A DNA stretch of 64,000 nucleotides from an uncultured Eubacteriales bacterium (GTDB lineage Bacteria; Bacillota; Clostridia; Christensenellales; Aristaeellaceae), in NCBI GenBank assembly GCA_902799045.1, contig CADBZH010000002.1:186001-250000 (forward strand), in the 5' to 3' direction. Both the position numbers and the translations under genes were made by a program. The notes below the pieces were generated by a model, which made no database searches, had not been told where the DNA came from, and was given only the letters and a program-made list of their open reading frames with translations. Shown here in pieces: positions 33,894 to 42,591 of the stretch; positions within the stretch are counted from its first letter, which is position 1, and each line of letters opens with the position of its first letter.

Positions 33894-34448
33894 CTATTGC
33901 TCCATCTGGCGGCCGATGATGTTCGCGGTGGTTTCGGCCACCTTCTGGTCCACGTTCGTCATCTGGAGGCCGGATTCCCGGCTCAGCAGGATCAGGCCGC
34001 CCACGATCTCGCCGTCGGCCAGGATCGGCGCGATGATCTGGGCGGAATAGGTCTCCGGCCGGTCGTCGACGGTGACCGGCAGCGGCCTCATGCCGGAGGA
34101 GAGGTTGTAGAGCGTCAGCTGCCGGCCCTGCAGGATCTGGTCCACCTCCGGGCTCAGCGCCTTCTCCACATACTCCCGCTTCGCCGCGCCGGAGGAGGAG
34201 ACCACGGCGTCCCGGTCGCTGATCAGGGCCACGTGCCCCAGCGTTCGATAGAGGGAATCGGTATAGTCCTTGGCGATGGACGCGATCTCCCCGATTGGCG
34301 AGTATTTCTTCAACACCACTTCGCCGTCGTGGTCGGTAAATATCTCCAGTGGATCCCCCTCCCGGATCCGCAGCGTCCGTCGAATCTCCTTGGGAATGAC
34401 GACCCTGCCCAGTTCGTCAATTCTTCTGACAATGCCCGTTGCTCGCAT
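33894..34448 (-). CDS. spoVT: Stage V sporulation regulator SpoVT
   Basis: SpoVT is an AbrB-like transcription factor of the forespore that tunes sigma-G genes. The 184-residue protein has the swapped-hairpin DNA-binding domain GIVRRIDELGRVVIPKEIRRTLRIREGDPLEIF (residues 5-37), followed by a GAF-like domain from about 55 onward (ALISDRDAVVSSSGAAKREYV). The length matches Bacillus SpoVT (178). GGAGGCG precedes the ATG. It lies 69 bp upstream of mazG in the same direction. A sigma-G promoter was searched for and not convincingly found. Confidence 0.95.
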   Translation of the reverse strand: MRATGIVRRIDELGRVVIPKEIRRTLRIREGDPLEIFTDHDGEVVLKKYSPIGEIASIAKDYTDSLYRTLGHVALISDRDAVVSSSGAAKREYVEKALSPEVDQILQGRQLTLYNLSSGMRPLPVTVDDRPETYSAQIIAPILADGEIVGGLILLSRESGLQMTNVDQKVAETTANIIGRQMEQ

Positions 34449-34568
34449 AAAAACGCCTCCGATTGCTCAAAATGGCTGAAATGAATTCAGCGGCACACAC
34501 TTCAAGTCGTGTGCGTAGTTTGCGCGAATCGGGGCGTTTTATGCGCGAGGCGGCGTTTGATCACGGAC

Positions 34569-34600
34569 AAAAGGGCGGCCGCCCAGGATGGGCGGCCGCC
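34569..34600 (-). terminator. Rho-independent terminator of the prsA-like gene
   Basis: A 12-bp perfect GC-rich stem (GGCGGCCGCCCA with TGGGCGGCCGCC, 3-nt loop) is followed on the minus strand by CTTTTG. It lies 16 bp after the stop codon at 34617. Confidence 0.88.
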
Positions 34601-34616
34601 GCAGGATCGAATCGGA

Positions 34617-36056
34617 TCAGTTCAGCTTGAAGTTCTCGATGCTGTACTTCGGATTCAACGCCTCGACCCAGGCCTTCAGCTCGGAATCGAAGTGATCGCT
34701 CTTCATGGTCTCAAGGGTCTGCTCGAACAGCGCGTCGTGCACGTCCTCCAGCGCCACCGCGCCGGGGGTCACGTCGCTCTCGTAGCGGATGATGTGCACG
34801 CCGCTGGTGCTGATGACGGGCGTCTCGGAGACGTCGCCCACCTTTTCAAGCAGCATGGAACCGGCAGTGAAGTTCTGATCCCAGGTGGTGGAAGCACTGG
34901 AGACATAGTAGCCGCGGGTCTTGGTCGGCTCGTTCTGCATGCCGGGATCCTCGCCGTAGGCCTCGATCAGGGCGTCGAAGTCCTCGCCGTCTTCCAGCTT
35001 CTGGTAGATTTCGTCGGTGGTCGCCTTGACGGACTCCAGGCAATCGGCCTCGGCCTTTTCGGCGGCGGCCTTCAGGTCGGCAAGGTTCGCCTCGGCGGCG
35101 TCGATGTCAGCCTGGATCTCCTCGGCGGTGCGGGGCGCTTCGGCTTCCTCGTCGGTCTCCTCGGCGGTCTCCTCGGCGGCTTCCTCAGCGGCCTCGGCGT
35201 CGTCGTCATTCAGGGCGTCCAGCTCGTCGCGCAGGTCTTCCAGCTCGCCTTCGGCAGTGGTGACGGCGGTGCGGGCATCGGTGACGGCGCTGAGCACGTC
35301 GGCCTCAGGCTTCACCAGAATGTGCTTCACGGTGCGATAGCCCTCGGGCATCCAAGTGACGATGGCGCTGTCGGAGGACATGGCGCTTTCAAAGCTGGAG
35401 GGAGAATTCGCGTAGCTCTCCTCGTCCTCGGCCACCTTGTCGTCGTAGGCCTTCTGAAGCGCCTCTTCCGTCAGGTCGGCCTCGGTGATCTCGCCGCGGA
35501 CGTTCTCCTCAATCAGCTCATGGTTCGCGGTGGCTTCCTCGATGGCGTACAGGGCGTCGCGGGTATAGCCCATCGTGTACAGGTTGACCTCGGTGCGCTT
35601 GGCGCGCTCGGCGTCGGTGTCGCCCGTGGCGCTTGCGTACAGGCTGTCATAGGCCTCCTGATAGTGTTCGTCCGCCTCGGCCTTGATCTCGGCCACCTTG
35701 TCGGCGTCGAGGCTCAGGCCGCGCTTCTCCATCTGCTGGCGGATGGCCACGTTCTCCACGGCGTTCTCGACCACGGACTGCTCGATGCTCGTGATGTTGT
35801 CGGCGGTCAGGGTCATGCCGTACATGCTGTAGAACTGGTTCATGTAGGAGTACTGGGAATTGAAGGTTCCCATCACGTCCTCCTGGGTGATCTCGCCGCC
35901 GTCGTAGCTGGCGACGACGCCGGAATACTGCTTCTTCATCGCGGCCAGGTCCTCGTCCAGCTGCATGATCGGGTCAACGCCGATCAGGTTGCAGCCGGTC
36001 AGAACCATCATCAGTACCACCATCAGGGCCGCGAAGCGCAGAAACGCGTGTCTCAT
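34617..36056 (-). CDS. PrsA/SurA-like foldase lipoprotein with split parvulin domain
   Basis: A 479-residue lipoprotein. The signal peptide has the lipobox LTGC, with Cys22 as lipidation site, so it should sit on the outer face of the membrane. An N-terminal SurA-like helical part spans about 30-230. The parvulin prolyl isomerase begins VKHILVKPEADV near residue 236 and resumes EIYQKLEDGEDFDALIEAYGEDPGM near 350, ending in SGVHIIRY. Between them lie about 100 residues of acidic, alanine-rich coiled coil (EGELEDLRDELDALNDDDAE). The parvulin strand-helix join is thus interrupted. Folding of secreted proteins is the inferred role; activity is unproven. Confidence 0.85.
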   Translation of the reverse strand: MRHAFLRFAALMVVLMMVLTGCNLIGVDPIMQLDEDLAAMKKQYSGVVASYDGGEITQEDVMGTFNSQYSYMNQFYSMYGMTLTADNITSIEQSVVENAVENVAIRQQMEKRGLSLDADKVAEIKAEADEHYQEAYDSLYASATGDTDAERAKRTEVNLYTMGYTRDALYAIEEATANHELIEENVRGEITEADLTEEALQKAYDDKVAEDEESYANSPSSFESAMSSDSAIVTWMPEGYRTVKHILVKPEADVLSAVTDARTAVTTAEGELEDLRDELDALNDDDAEAAEEAAEETAEETDEEAEAPRTAEEIQADIDAAEANLADLKAAAEKAEADCLESVKATTDEIYQKLEDGEDFDALIEAYGEDPGMQNEPTKTRGYYVSSASTTWDQNFTAGSMLLEKVGDVSETPVISTSGVHIIRYESDVTPGAVALEDVHDALFEQTLETMKSDHFDSELKAWVEALNPKYSIENFKLN

Positions 36057-36101
36057 AACAATCTTCCTCTCCGTATTGGGCAATGCCGCCCAAAAATATG
36101 C

Positions 36102-36695
36102 TTACCCGTCTATTATACACATTTCTGGGTTTTCCGCAAGTTCTTTTGGGCATTCACCGGCGCGTAAAAAGTGAGTTACCGCCGTTTTTGTCGTATTTTC
36201 ACAAATTGTATACAATTCCTTATCCCTTTCGCCGCCATATGTGAGCCGCGCAAGGCGGGCATGGGCGCAGAAGCCGCCGTCGCGCAGGTGCTTGCAGCCT
36301 CGGGAATCCTCGTGCTCGATCACGAGCGCGTCTGAAACGCACAGCGACAGGTTGCGCCGGGCGAAGGCATTCAGCCTTTCGAGCGGTGCTCGGCGCGCCA
36401 GGCCGCCCCGGAGCGCCCGCTCGGGTTCGATCAGTGCCAGCCTCTCCACCGGCAGCTGCTCCGCCAGCGCCAGCGCCGCGCCGCAGCCCCGGCCGCGGGC
36501 CAGAATCGCCGCCGCGCCGCACTCCCTTCGCGCCTGCTGCAGAAGCTCCTGCAGGGCCGGCAGCGGGCGCTCCTTCCCGTCCCAGTCGAAGGGATAGGGC
36601 CTAAGCCCCGCCGCGAAGCAAAGCCCGGAGAGGTCATCCCCTCCGGACCGGAAATCGTCGATGATGAGGCAACCGACGGCATTCTCCCTCTCCAA
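36102..36695 (-). CDS. Unrecognised 197-residue protein
   Basis: I do not recognise this protein. The best reading is a frame of 197 residues whose first possible start is TTG 36695, though there is no convincing ribosome site and the true start may be later. GRGCGAALALAEQLPVERLALIEPE near residues 67-92 vaguely recalls an alpha/beta-hydrolase nucleophile region but lacks a GxSxG serine. Eight cysteines and several His residues lie in the C-terminal half (GCKHLRDGGFCAHARLARLTYG). It sits between ktrA and the prsA-like gene on the same strand, and the prsA-like promoter overlaps its end. Confidence 0.5.
   Translation of the reverse strand: MERENAVGCLIIDDFRSGGDDLSGLCFAAGLRPYPFDWDGKERPLPALQELLQQARRECGAAAILARGRGCGAALALAEQLPVERLALIEPERALRGGLARRAPLERLNAFARRNLSLCVSDALVIEHEDSRGCKHLRDGGFCAHARLARLTYGGERDKELYTICENTTKTAVTHFLRAGECPKELAENPEMCIIDG
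36112..36139 (-). promoter_or_regulatory. Sigma-A promoter of the prsA-like gene
   Basis: TTGCGG, 16 bp, then TATAAT on the minus strand, about 55 bp before the lipoprotein start and overlapping the end of the preceding ORF. Confidence 0.7.
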
Positions 36696-36728
36696 CGCGC
36701 ACCGCCTTTCCGACGGGCGCCGCGCCCG

Positions 36729-37394
36729 TCAGCGTCGATTCAGCTTCGCCAGCGTCTCGTCCTTCACCACGACGAGCAGCACGTCGTCCTCGTTCAGCTT
36801 GGTGTCGGGCAGGGGCATGGCGTTCAGGCTCTCGCCGGTGCGGATGGCGACGACGTTGATGCCCAGCTTGCTGCGCATGTTCAGCGCCATCAGCGACTTG
36901 CCCACCCACTCCGGCTTCGGGCGAATCTCCGCCATCGAGTATTCGGAGGAAAGCTCCAGGAAATCGATGATATCGCCCGATACAAGGTTATGCGCCACGC
37001 GCCGGCCCATATCCCGCTCCGGGAACAAAACCCGGTCCGCGCCCAGCTTTTCCAGCATCCTGCCGTGGAACTCATCCTGGGCCTTGGCGATCACCTGCTT
37101 CGCGCCCAGCTCTTTCAGCGACATCACGATCGTGCCGCTGGCGCGGATGTCCGAGCCCATGGTGACGAAGGCCACGTCGAAATCGGGGATGCCCAGCGCG
37201 GAGAGGGCGTCCCGGTCCATGGCGTCCAGCTGCACCACGTGGGTCAGCGTGTCGCGCAGGCCATCCACCACGTCCATGCGCCGGTCCACGCCCAGCACCT
37301 CCGAGCCGTCCTGGCAGAGCGTCTCGGCAATGGCCGTGCCGAAACGGCCCAGGCCCACCACGATAAACTGCTTCTTGCCCTTGTTCCTCGCCAT
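36729..37394 (-). CDS. ktrA: Potassium uptake regulator KtrA (TrkA-N/TrkA-C)
   Basis: KtrA is the cytoplasmic nucleotide-binding ring that gates KtrB. The 221-residue protein has a Rossmann RCK-N domain (FIVVGLGRFGTAIAETL near residues 10-26, GVDRRMDVVDGL) and an RCK-C domain from about 140 (LVSGDIIDFLELSSEYSMAEI, VAIRTGESLNAMPLPDT). The start is ATG 37394, eight bases after GGAGG; two upstream ATGs crowd the ribosome site. It follows ktrB by 53 bp. Confidence 0.95.
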   Translation of the reverse strand: MARNKGKKQFIVVGLGRFGTAIAETLCQDGSEVLGVDRRMDVVDGLRDTLTHVVQLDAMDRDALSALGIPDFDVAFVTMGSDIRASGTIVMSLKELGAKQVIAKAQDEFHGRMLEKLGADRVLFPERDMGRRVAHNLVSGDIIDFLELSSEYSMAEIRPKPEWVGKSLMALNMRSKLGINVVAIRTGESLNAMPLPDTKLNEDDVLLVVVKDETLAKLNRR

Positions 37395-37447
37395 AGCCAT
37401 AACCTCCATTGTTGGGATGAGTCAGTCAGAAAGGGATCGCGCCGCCG

Positions 37448-38878
37448 TCAGCCGATCATCACGCGGTCCTCCGGATAGCGCACGAGCTCCTTCGCGCGGT
37501 TTTGCCTGCGCGTGAACAGCAGCGCCATCGACAGGGGGCCGATGCGCCCGATGTACATCGTGATGATGATGAGCACCCTCGCCAGCGGCACCAGGTTGGA
37601 CGAGCCGATGGCCGAGATGCCCACCGTGCCCACGGCGGACACGCATTCATAGTACAGATCCAGGAAGGCCGCGCCCGGCTGCAGGATGGACAGCGCGCAC
37701 ACGTCCACGAACGCCACGCCGATGGCGATGAACGTGATCGTCACCGTGCGCTGCACCAGCGCCTTGTCGATGCGGCGCTCGAACACCACGATGCTGCTCT
37801 CGCCCCGGGCCACCATGCGCACCGTCAGCACCAGGATCGCCAGCGTCGTCACCTTGATGCCGCCGCCCGTGGAAGCCGGAGCCGCGCCGATCAGCATCAA
37901 AAAGCCACCGATCAGCTTTGTGCTGTCCCGCAGGGCCGCCTGGTCGATCGTGTTGAAGCCGGCCGTGCGCAGCGTCACCGACTGGAAAAGCGCCGCCAGC
38001 AGCTTGTCGCCGAAGCTGAGGGGGCCCAGCGTATCCGGGTTGTTCCACTCCAGCGCCAGTACGATCAGCATGCCGCCCAGCAGCAGCGAGAAATAGCTGA
38101 CCAGCACCAGCTTCGTGTGCAGGCGGAAGCGTCGGAAGCTGCGCTTGTGCAGGATGTCGTGCAGCGCCGCAAAGCCAAAGCCGCCGACCACCACCAGCAT
38201 CACGGCCGTGAGGTTCATGAGAACATCGCCGGTGTAGCCCGTCAGGCTTTGCCCGCCGCCAAAGAGGTCAAAGCCGGCGTTGCAGAACGCCGAGACCGAG
38301 TGGAACACCGAAAAGAAGAGGCCCTTGCCGACGCCGTAGGCCGGGATCAGCCGTATGGCAAACAGCGCTGCGCCGACCAGCTCCACCGTGAAGGCGCTGC
38401 GCGCCACCCAGGAGATCAGGTCGACCACGCCGCCCATGTCGTCCTCGTTCAGAGAATCCTGCATGATCATGCGCTCGCGTATGGAAATGCTCTTGCCCAT
38501 GATGCGGAAGAGCAGCGTCGCGAAGGTCATAAAGCCCAGTCCGCCCAGCTGGATCAGCACCAGCAGCACCACGTGGCCGAAGGTGGAATAGGCCGTTCCA
38601 GTGTCCACCACGACCAGGCCCGTGACGCACACGGCGGAGGTGGCGGTGAACAGCGTGTCAAACCAGGGAATCGGCACGCCGGTGGCCGACGCCACCGGCA
38701 GCGCCAGCAGCAGGCTCCCCAGCAGTATGATGCCCAGGAAGCCCATCGCGATCATCGGCAGCGCATTGAAGCCGGAGCGCCGGTAAAGGCGCTGTATGAA
38801 GCTGTTAATAAACCGACGTCGGTTTGTTTTTGCGGGGTCGTCCAGCAGAGATCCCGGGCCCTTCCAGTCTGACAGCAC
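37448..38878 (-). CDS. ktrB: Potassium transporter KtrB/TrkH family
   Basis: A 476-residue membrane protein with four MPM pore repeats. The selectivity filters are visible as TSAVCVTGL near residue 80, SAFCNAGF near 195, TLRTAGFN near 305 and SAVGTVGIS near 430; each has the central glycine. About ten membrane segments are predictable. It brings in potassium, probably with sodium coupling, under KtrA control. It starts 1 bp after the fruK stop, so fruK, ktrB and ktrA are probably one transcript. Confidence 0.95.
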   Translation of the reverse strand: MLSDWKGPGSLLDDPAKTNRRRFINSFIQRLYRRSGFNALPMIAMGFLGIILLGSLLLALPVASATGVPIPWFDTLFTATSAVCVTGLVVVDTGTAYSTFGHVVLLVLIQLGGLGFMTFATLLFRIMGKSISIRERMIMQDSLNEDDMGGVVDLISWVARSAFTVELVGAALFAIRLIPAYGVGKGLFFSVFHSVSAFCNAGFDLFGGGQSLTGYTGDVLMNLTAVMLVVVGGFGFAALHDILHKRSFRRFRLHTKLVLVSYFSLLLGGMLIVLALEWNNPDTLGPLSFGDKLLAALFQSVTLRTAGFNTIDQAALRDSTKLIGGFLMLIGAAPASTGGGIKVTTLAILVLTVRMVARGESSIVVFERRIDKALVQRTVTITFIAIGVAFVDVCALSILQPGAAFLDLYYECVSAVGTVGISAIGSSNLVPLARVLIIITMYIGRIGPLSMALLFTRRQNRAKELVRYPEDRVMIG

Positions 38879-38879
38879 G

Positions 38880-39809
38880 CTATACCCTCTCGATTCTCAC
38901 CATGTCCAGGAAGGCCTTGTAGACCGTCCGGTCGATGCCCTTGTAGCCCTCGGCCATGCAGCGGGCGCTGGCACAGGCCACGCCCATGCGGAAGGCCTCC
39001 TCCAGGTCGCTGTCCGCCATGAAGCCCGCGGCGAGGGCGGCCACCATGGCGTCTCCGGCGCCGACGGTGCCCTTCACCTCGATGTTCATGCGCGGGGCAA
39101 AGAGGGTCGAGTCTCCGTCGGTGATCAGCGCGCCCTCCGCGCCCAGCGACACCGCCGCCACCTGCACGCCCATGTCGATGTACTTCAGCGCCGCGGCCTT
39201 GATCTGATCGATGGAATTCAGCTTCGAGCCGGTCATGGCCTCCAGCTCCGCCCGGTTGGGCTTGATCATGAAGGGCTTGGCGCGCAGGCCGCAGGACAGG
39301 CGCTCGCCGTCCGCGTCCAACACGCAGCGGCAGCCCAGCCCGTCGACGGCGTTGATCAGCGTCTCGTAGAATTCGTTCGGGCAGCCCGGCGGCACGGACC
39401 CGGAGAGGATCAGATAATCGCTGTTTTCCGCGTGGCGGGTCACCAGCTCCAGCATCGCGGCGAGCTTTTCCTCGTCGATGGGCCGGCCGGATTCATTCAA
39501 CTCCGTCACGACGCCCGCGCTCCTGTCGAACACCTTGATGTTCGTGCGGACCGTGCCCTCGCACCAGATGAATTCATAGGGCGTGGAATTCAGCATCAGG
39601 CGCTTTTCAAACAGCGGCGCGCTGTCGCGGTACATGAAGCCGACGCATTCGGCGTCCAGGCCCAGCGCCGCGACGGTCACGGCCACATTGATGCCCTTGC
39701 CGGCGGCGTTGTCGCTTCGGGCGACGATGCGGTTCAGCCCGCCGGGCGTGAACCGCTCCACCGTCAGGGTGCGGTCGATGCTGGGATTCAGTGAAACGGC
39801 TGTAATCAT
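38880..39809 (-). CDS. fruK: 1-Phosphofructokinase (PfkB family)
   Basis: A 309-residue PfkB sugar kinase. AGKGINVAVTVAALG near residues 36-50 and the second signature GTVGAGDAMVAALAAG near 247-262, with the catalytic aspartate, are complete. LSGSVPPGCP near 136 and PNRAELEAM near 184 place it with FruK/LacC. It probably phosphorylates fructose 1-phosphate, although tagatose 6-phosphate is possible. No fructose PTS is adjacent; instead it precedes ktrB. It overlaps a small membrane protein gene by 4 bp. Confidence 0.9.
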   Translation of the reverse strand: MITAVSLNPSIDRTLTVERFTPGGLNRIVARSDNAAGKGINVAVTVAALGLDAECVGFMYRDSAPLFEKRLMLNSTPYEFIWCEGTVRTNIKVFDRSAGVVTELNESGRPIDEEKLAAMLELVTRHAENSDYLILSGSVPPGCPNEFYETLINAVDGLGCRCVLDADGERLSCGLRAKPFMIKPNRAELEAMTGSKLNSIDQIKAAALKYIDMGVQVAAVSLGAEGALITDGDSTLFAPRMNIEVKGTVGAGDAMVAALAAGFMADSDLEEAFRMGVACASARCMAEGYKGIDRTVYKAFLDMVRIERV

Positions 39810-40003
39810 GGGTTGCTCCTATCCTGCTTTTCTTGATCGACTTCGGCGCGGCGTGCTTCTTCAGCCTCAGCTTCCTCCCGGGCCTCCTCTTCCACATGGC
39901 GGATGAAGCCGCCGATGTAGTGCGAAAGGGTTGCACCCACGATGAGGCTCAGCGCGCCCAGCGCGAGCAGCGCGATCAGTATGATTTTCTGCGTATCGGT
40001 CAT
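39806..40003 (-). CDS. Small single-pass membrane protein
   Basis: A 65-residue protein with one hydrophobic segment (IILIALLALGALSLIVGATL, residues 7-26), then a highly charged, Glu/Ala/Arg-rich tail that looks helical (EEEAREEAEAEEARRAE). No family recognised. It overlaps fruK by ATGA and lies behind a good promoter, which supports its being real. It resembles the short anchors that precede membrane-linked enzymes, but no function is assigned. Confidence 0.7.
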   Translation of the reverse strand: MTDTQKIILIALLALGALSLIVGATLSHYIGGFIRHVEEEAREEAEAEEARRAEVDQEKQDRSNP

Positions 40004-40050
40004 GTCCTCGCCTCGCGCCGGGAAGCCCGGATTTTTCCAATGTACCTACC

Positions 40051-40078
40051 AGTATATCATATTTTTGTCAAAATTCAA
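40051..40078 (-). promoter_or_regulatory. Sigma-A promoter of the fruK-ktrBA run
   Basis: TTGAAT, 16 bp, then TATACT on the minus strand, 48 bp before the small membrane protein. A TTGACA lies inside the spacer. Confidence 0.55.
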
Positions 40079-40145
40079 GAGGCAACCCCCAATTCAGGTG
40101 CTTCTCGGGAGTTTTGGGTATAAAAAATTCGGCCTGTATGCGTAA

Positions 40146-40215
40146 AGATCCTTCGCCGCGCTCTGGATGACAGGAAATGTGATACGCTGTCATCCTGAAC
40201 AAAGCGAAGGATCTG
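40146..40215. repeat. Dispersed GATCCTTCGC palindromic repeat, copy A5
   Basis: AGATCCTTCGCCGCGCTC pairs with an AGCGAAGGATCT arm around TGACAGG...CTGTCA. The right arm has diverged (GAACAAAGCG). It is followed by the convergent dipeptidase end. Confidence 0.8.
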
Positions 40216-40269
40216 TACACAGCATTGAAAGGGAAAACCGGCTGGCTGCCTGCGACGCGTTTTCCCCGA

Positions 40270-41733
40270 TCAGTTGTCCGCGCGGTTGTAGCCGTTCTTC
40301 ATGTGCTCGCTGGCCACCTGAAGCACCTTGTTCAGCGTCGAAATGGTCTGCTCCCTGGCCATGGCGCACAGGGCGTCGTTGGCCTTCTCCATCTGGTCGC
40401 ACTTTCCCGCCTCGATCATCTTCCGGTCGTACTCCGCGACGAGCTGGCGGCCCTTCGTGGCGACGGCGTTCTGATAGCGCTCGATGTGCTGGATGGCGGC
40501 GGCATAGTTGGCGTCCGCCAGGGCGGCGATCAGCCGGCTGCCCCAGTAGAAGTTTTCGGTGGAGGCGTCCAGCGTCACGGTGCTCAGGTACCGCGGCATC
40601 TTCGACACGTTCGCGTAGACGGGCAGCATGGCGTCAAAGGTGGTGGAGCCGAAGCAGATCCACTCAATGCCCCGAATGGGCTCGGGCATGTCCGGGCGGA
40701 TCTGGCAGATAGAGGTCACGCCGGTGCGGTTGATGCCGATGGAGCGGTACATGCCGCGCCTGCCCGTATCCTGGCTGGAATAGGGGTTGTAGGGCGTGCC
40801 CTGGAAGTGGCCGGAGAGCAGGTACTTCACGTCCTCCGCAGCCACCCTGCGGTCCGGCACCAGCGCCCAGGGAATGTCGTCGCTCTCGGGGGTGAATTCA
40901 GCGTCCGGGCCCTCCCAGCGGTGGGATTTCGGCGTCAGGAAGCGGCCCATGAACCAGGCGCGGGGCGTGTTGTAGATGTGGTCCATGTCGGTGTGGGAGC
41001 CGAAGATGTCCCGCGGGTTGAAGGCGCCGTTCTGGTTGAGGTCCAGGTGGTTCCGGGCGATGAACTCGCGCAGATCTGCCGAGCAGAGATGCGCCTCCTT
41101 CGCGCCGAAGGCGTCGTCCAGGTCAAACTGATCCATGCCGAACTGGTTCGGATTGATGACCACCGCGTCCTCCGGGATCCGCCGGGCCATCCAGTGGTGG
41201 CCGCCGATGGTCTCCAGCCACCAAACCTCGTCGGCGTCGTTGAAGGCGATGCCGTTGGATTCATAGGTGCCGTAGCGCTCCAACAGCGCACCCAGGCGCT
41301 CCACACCCTCCCGGGCGGTGTGGATGTAGGGCAGCACCAGCACGACGAAATCCTCCTCGCCGATGCCGCCGGGCACATCCTTCTCGCGGCGGGACTTCGC
41401 CTTCTGATACTCCACCAGCGGGTCCGCCGCCAGCACCCGTGGATTGGAGGTGATGGTCTCGGTGGCGGTCATGCCCACGTTTGCGGCGTTGATGCCGGTG
41501 GCGGCCCAGACGCCGTCCTTGTCGTCCACGCTGGGGCAGGCGGTGTAGCGCATGGGATCGTCCGGCAGGTCGACCTCCACCTTGCTGATGACGCTCCTGT
41601 ACTTCCTGGGCTGATCCTTCGGCTGGACGACGATGAGCTTCTTCACGTCAAAGTGCCCGTCGTCGGTGCGGGCGATCATGGTGGAGCGGTCATTGCTGGC
41701 GTTCTTTCCGACCAATACGGTGGTGCAAGGCAT
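40270..41733 (-). CDS. pepD: C69-family dipeptidase
   Basis: The 487-residue protein belongs to the Ntn-hydrolase peptidase family C69. The nucleophile is Cys3 of the mature-like start MPCTTVLVGKNAS, without a long propeptide. The conserved DRSTMIARTDDGH and WWLETIGGHHWMARRIPEDAVVINPN (about residues 168-193) are typical. No signal peptide is present, so it is cytoplasmic and would split dipeptides for amino acid supply. GGAGG precedes the ATG. It is probably monocistronic, with its own promoter at 41767-41795. Confidence 0.93.
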   Translation of the reverse strand: MPCTTVLVGKNASNDRSTMIARTDDGHFDVKKLIVVQPKDQPRKYRSVISKVEVDLPDDPMRYTACPSVDDKDGVWAATGINAANVGMTATETITSNPRVLAADPLVEYQKAKSRREKDVPGGIGEEDFVVLVLPYIHTAREGVERLGALLERYGTYESNGIAFNDADEVWWLETIGGHHWMARRIPEDAVVINPNQFGMDQFDLDDAFGAKEAHLCSADLREFIARNHLDLNQNGAFNPRDIFGSHTDMDHIYNTPRAWFMGRFLTPKSHRWEGPDAEFTPESDDIPWALVPDRRVAAEDVKYLLSGHFQGTPYNPYSSQDTGRRGMYRSIGINRTGVTSICQIRPDMPEPIRGIEWICFGSTTFDAMLPVYANVSKMPRYLSTVTLDASTENFYWGSRLIAALADANYAAAIQHIERYQNAVATKGRQLVAEYDRKMIEAGKCDQMEKANDALCAMAREQTISTLNKVLQVASEHMKNGYNRADN

Positions 41734-41766
41734 GGTGGGTTCCTCCTTTGTATGTTAGCTGCGTCT

Positions 41767-41795
41767 ATTTTACTCCACTTTGCGGAAAAAGGCAA
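41767..41795 (-). promoter_or_regulatory. Sigma-A promoter for the dipeptidase
   Basis: TTGCCT, 17 bp, then TAAAAT on the minus strand, 33 bp before the ATG at 41733. Confidence 0.65.
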
Positions 41796-41822
41796 GGGAA
41801 GATTGGGAGGCGCGGAGCCGCT

Positions 41823-42506
41823 TCAGTTCAGCTGTTTCCGGCCCGCCGGTTCAAACGCGTAGCGGCTCTCCCCGTTCGCGTAGCCCGACGGCATTCCCTC
41901 GCCCTCGGCGGCCTCCAGCGTGAAGCAGGACACCTCATAGGCGTTTCTGGACAGGTATTCCCCGCTTTCCAGCAGCTTCTGGTATTCCCTGGATTGCAGG
42001 CGGCCGGTGAGCCGCACGCGGTCGCCCACCGAGAAGCGGGAGGCGTATTGGGCGTTTCGTCCCCAGGCGATGCAGGGGATGTAATCGCTCTTGCCAAAGG
42101 CGCGGTTCACCGCCAGCATCATATCGCAGATTTCCCGTCCAAAGGGCGTGGAGCGATAAATAGGCGGCTTGCACAGCGCCCCGGTCAGCGAGACCTTGTT
42201 CAGCGTGTCGTTGTCCGGCGAGGGCACGATGCCCTGGGTGAACAGCGTCACCATCAGGCGGCCCGACCCGTCCACCACCTTGTTGTAGGAGCGCACCTGC
42301 CCGGTCAGCATCAGCTGGCACTCCTCCTGGGGCAGCATGCCCATCAGCTTGCCGGGAATCGTCACCGGCAGGCGGTCCACCGCGCCGGAGAGCCGCTTCA
42401 CCAGCAGCGTGCCGGTGTAAAAGGGCTCGTTCATCACTTCGTGACTCAGCTCCAGGTCACCCTCCAGGCGACCCACGGCGACAATTCGATTGTTTGGATT
42501 TTCCAT
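41823..42506 (-). CDS. Tandem OB-fold single-stranded DNA-binding protein
   Basis: A 227-residue protein with two OB folds. Residues 1-100 (NRIVAVGRLEGDLELSHEV, FYTGTLLVKR) form a diverged first domain; residues 103-180 (NKVSLTGALCKPPIYRSTPFGREICDMMLAVNRAFG, IPCIAWGRNAQYASRF) match the Ssb core well. It lacks the acidic C-terminal tail (DDDIPF type) that binds partner proteins, ending AGRKQLN. It is therefore not the main Ssb and may be a specialised or accessory protein. It lies upstream of the dipeptidase. Confidence 0.78.
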   Translation of the reverse strand: MENPNNRIVAVGRLEGDLELSHEVMNEPFYTGTLLVKRLSGAVDRLPVTIPGKLMGMLPQEECQLMLTGQVRSYNKVVDGSGRLMVTLFTQGIVPSPDNDTLNKVSLTGALCKPPIYRSTPFGREICDMMLAVNRAFGKSDYIPCIAWGRNAQYASRFSVGDRVRLTGRLQSREYQKLLESGEYLSRNAYEVSCFTLEAAEGEGMPSGYANGESRYAFEPAGRKQLN

Positions 42507-42591
42507 CGTATCCCTCCGGTTATTGCGTGTTTTTCAATATAGTGTATGCGGGAATCATCGCGCGCATGAATGATCTTTTGATGAGTTTGCC

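Noticed and set aside
34449..34570. Sigma-G promoter upstream of spoVT
   Set aside because: TGAAGT and CATTTCA can be found but with 15-bp spacing and several mismatches; not good enough to call.
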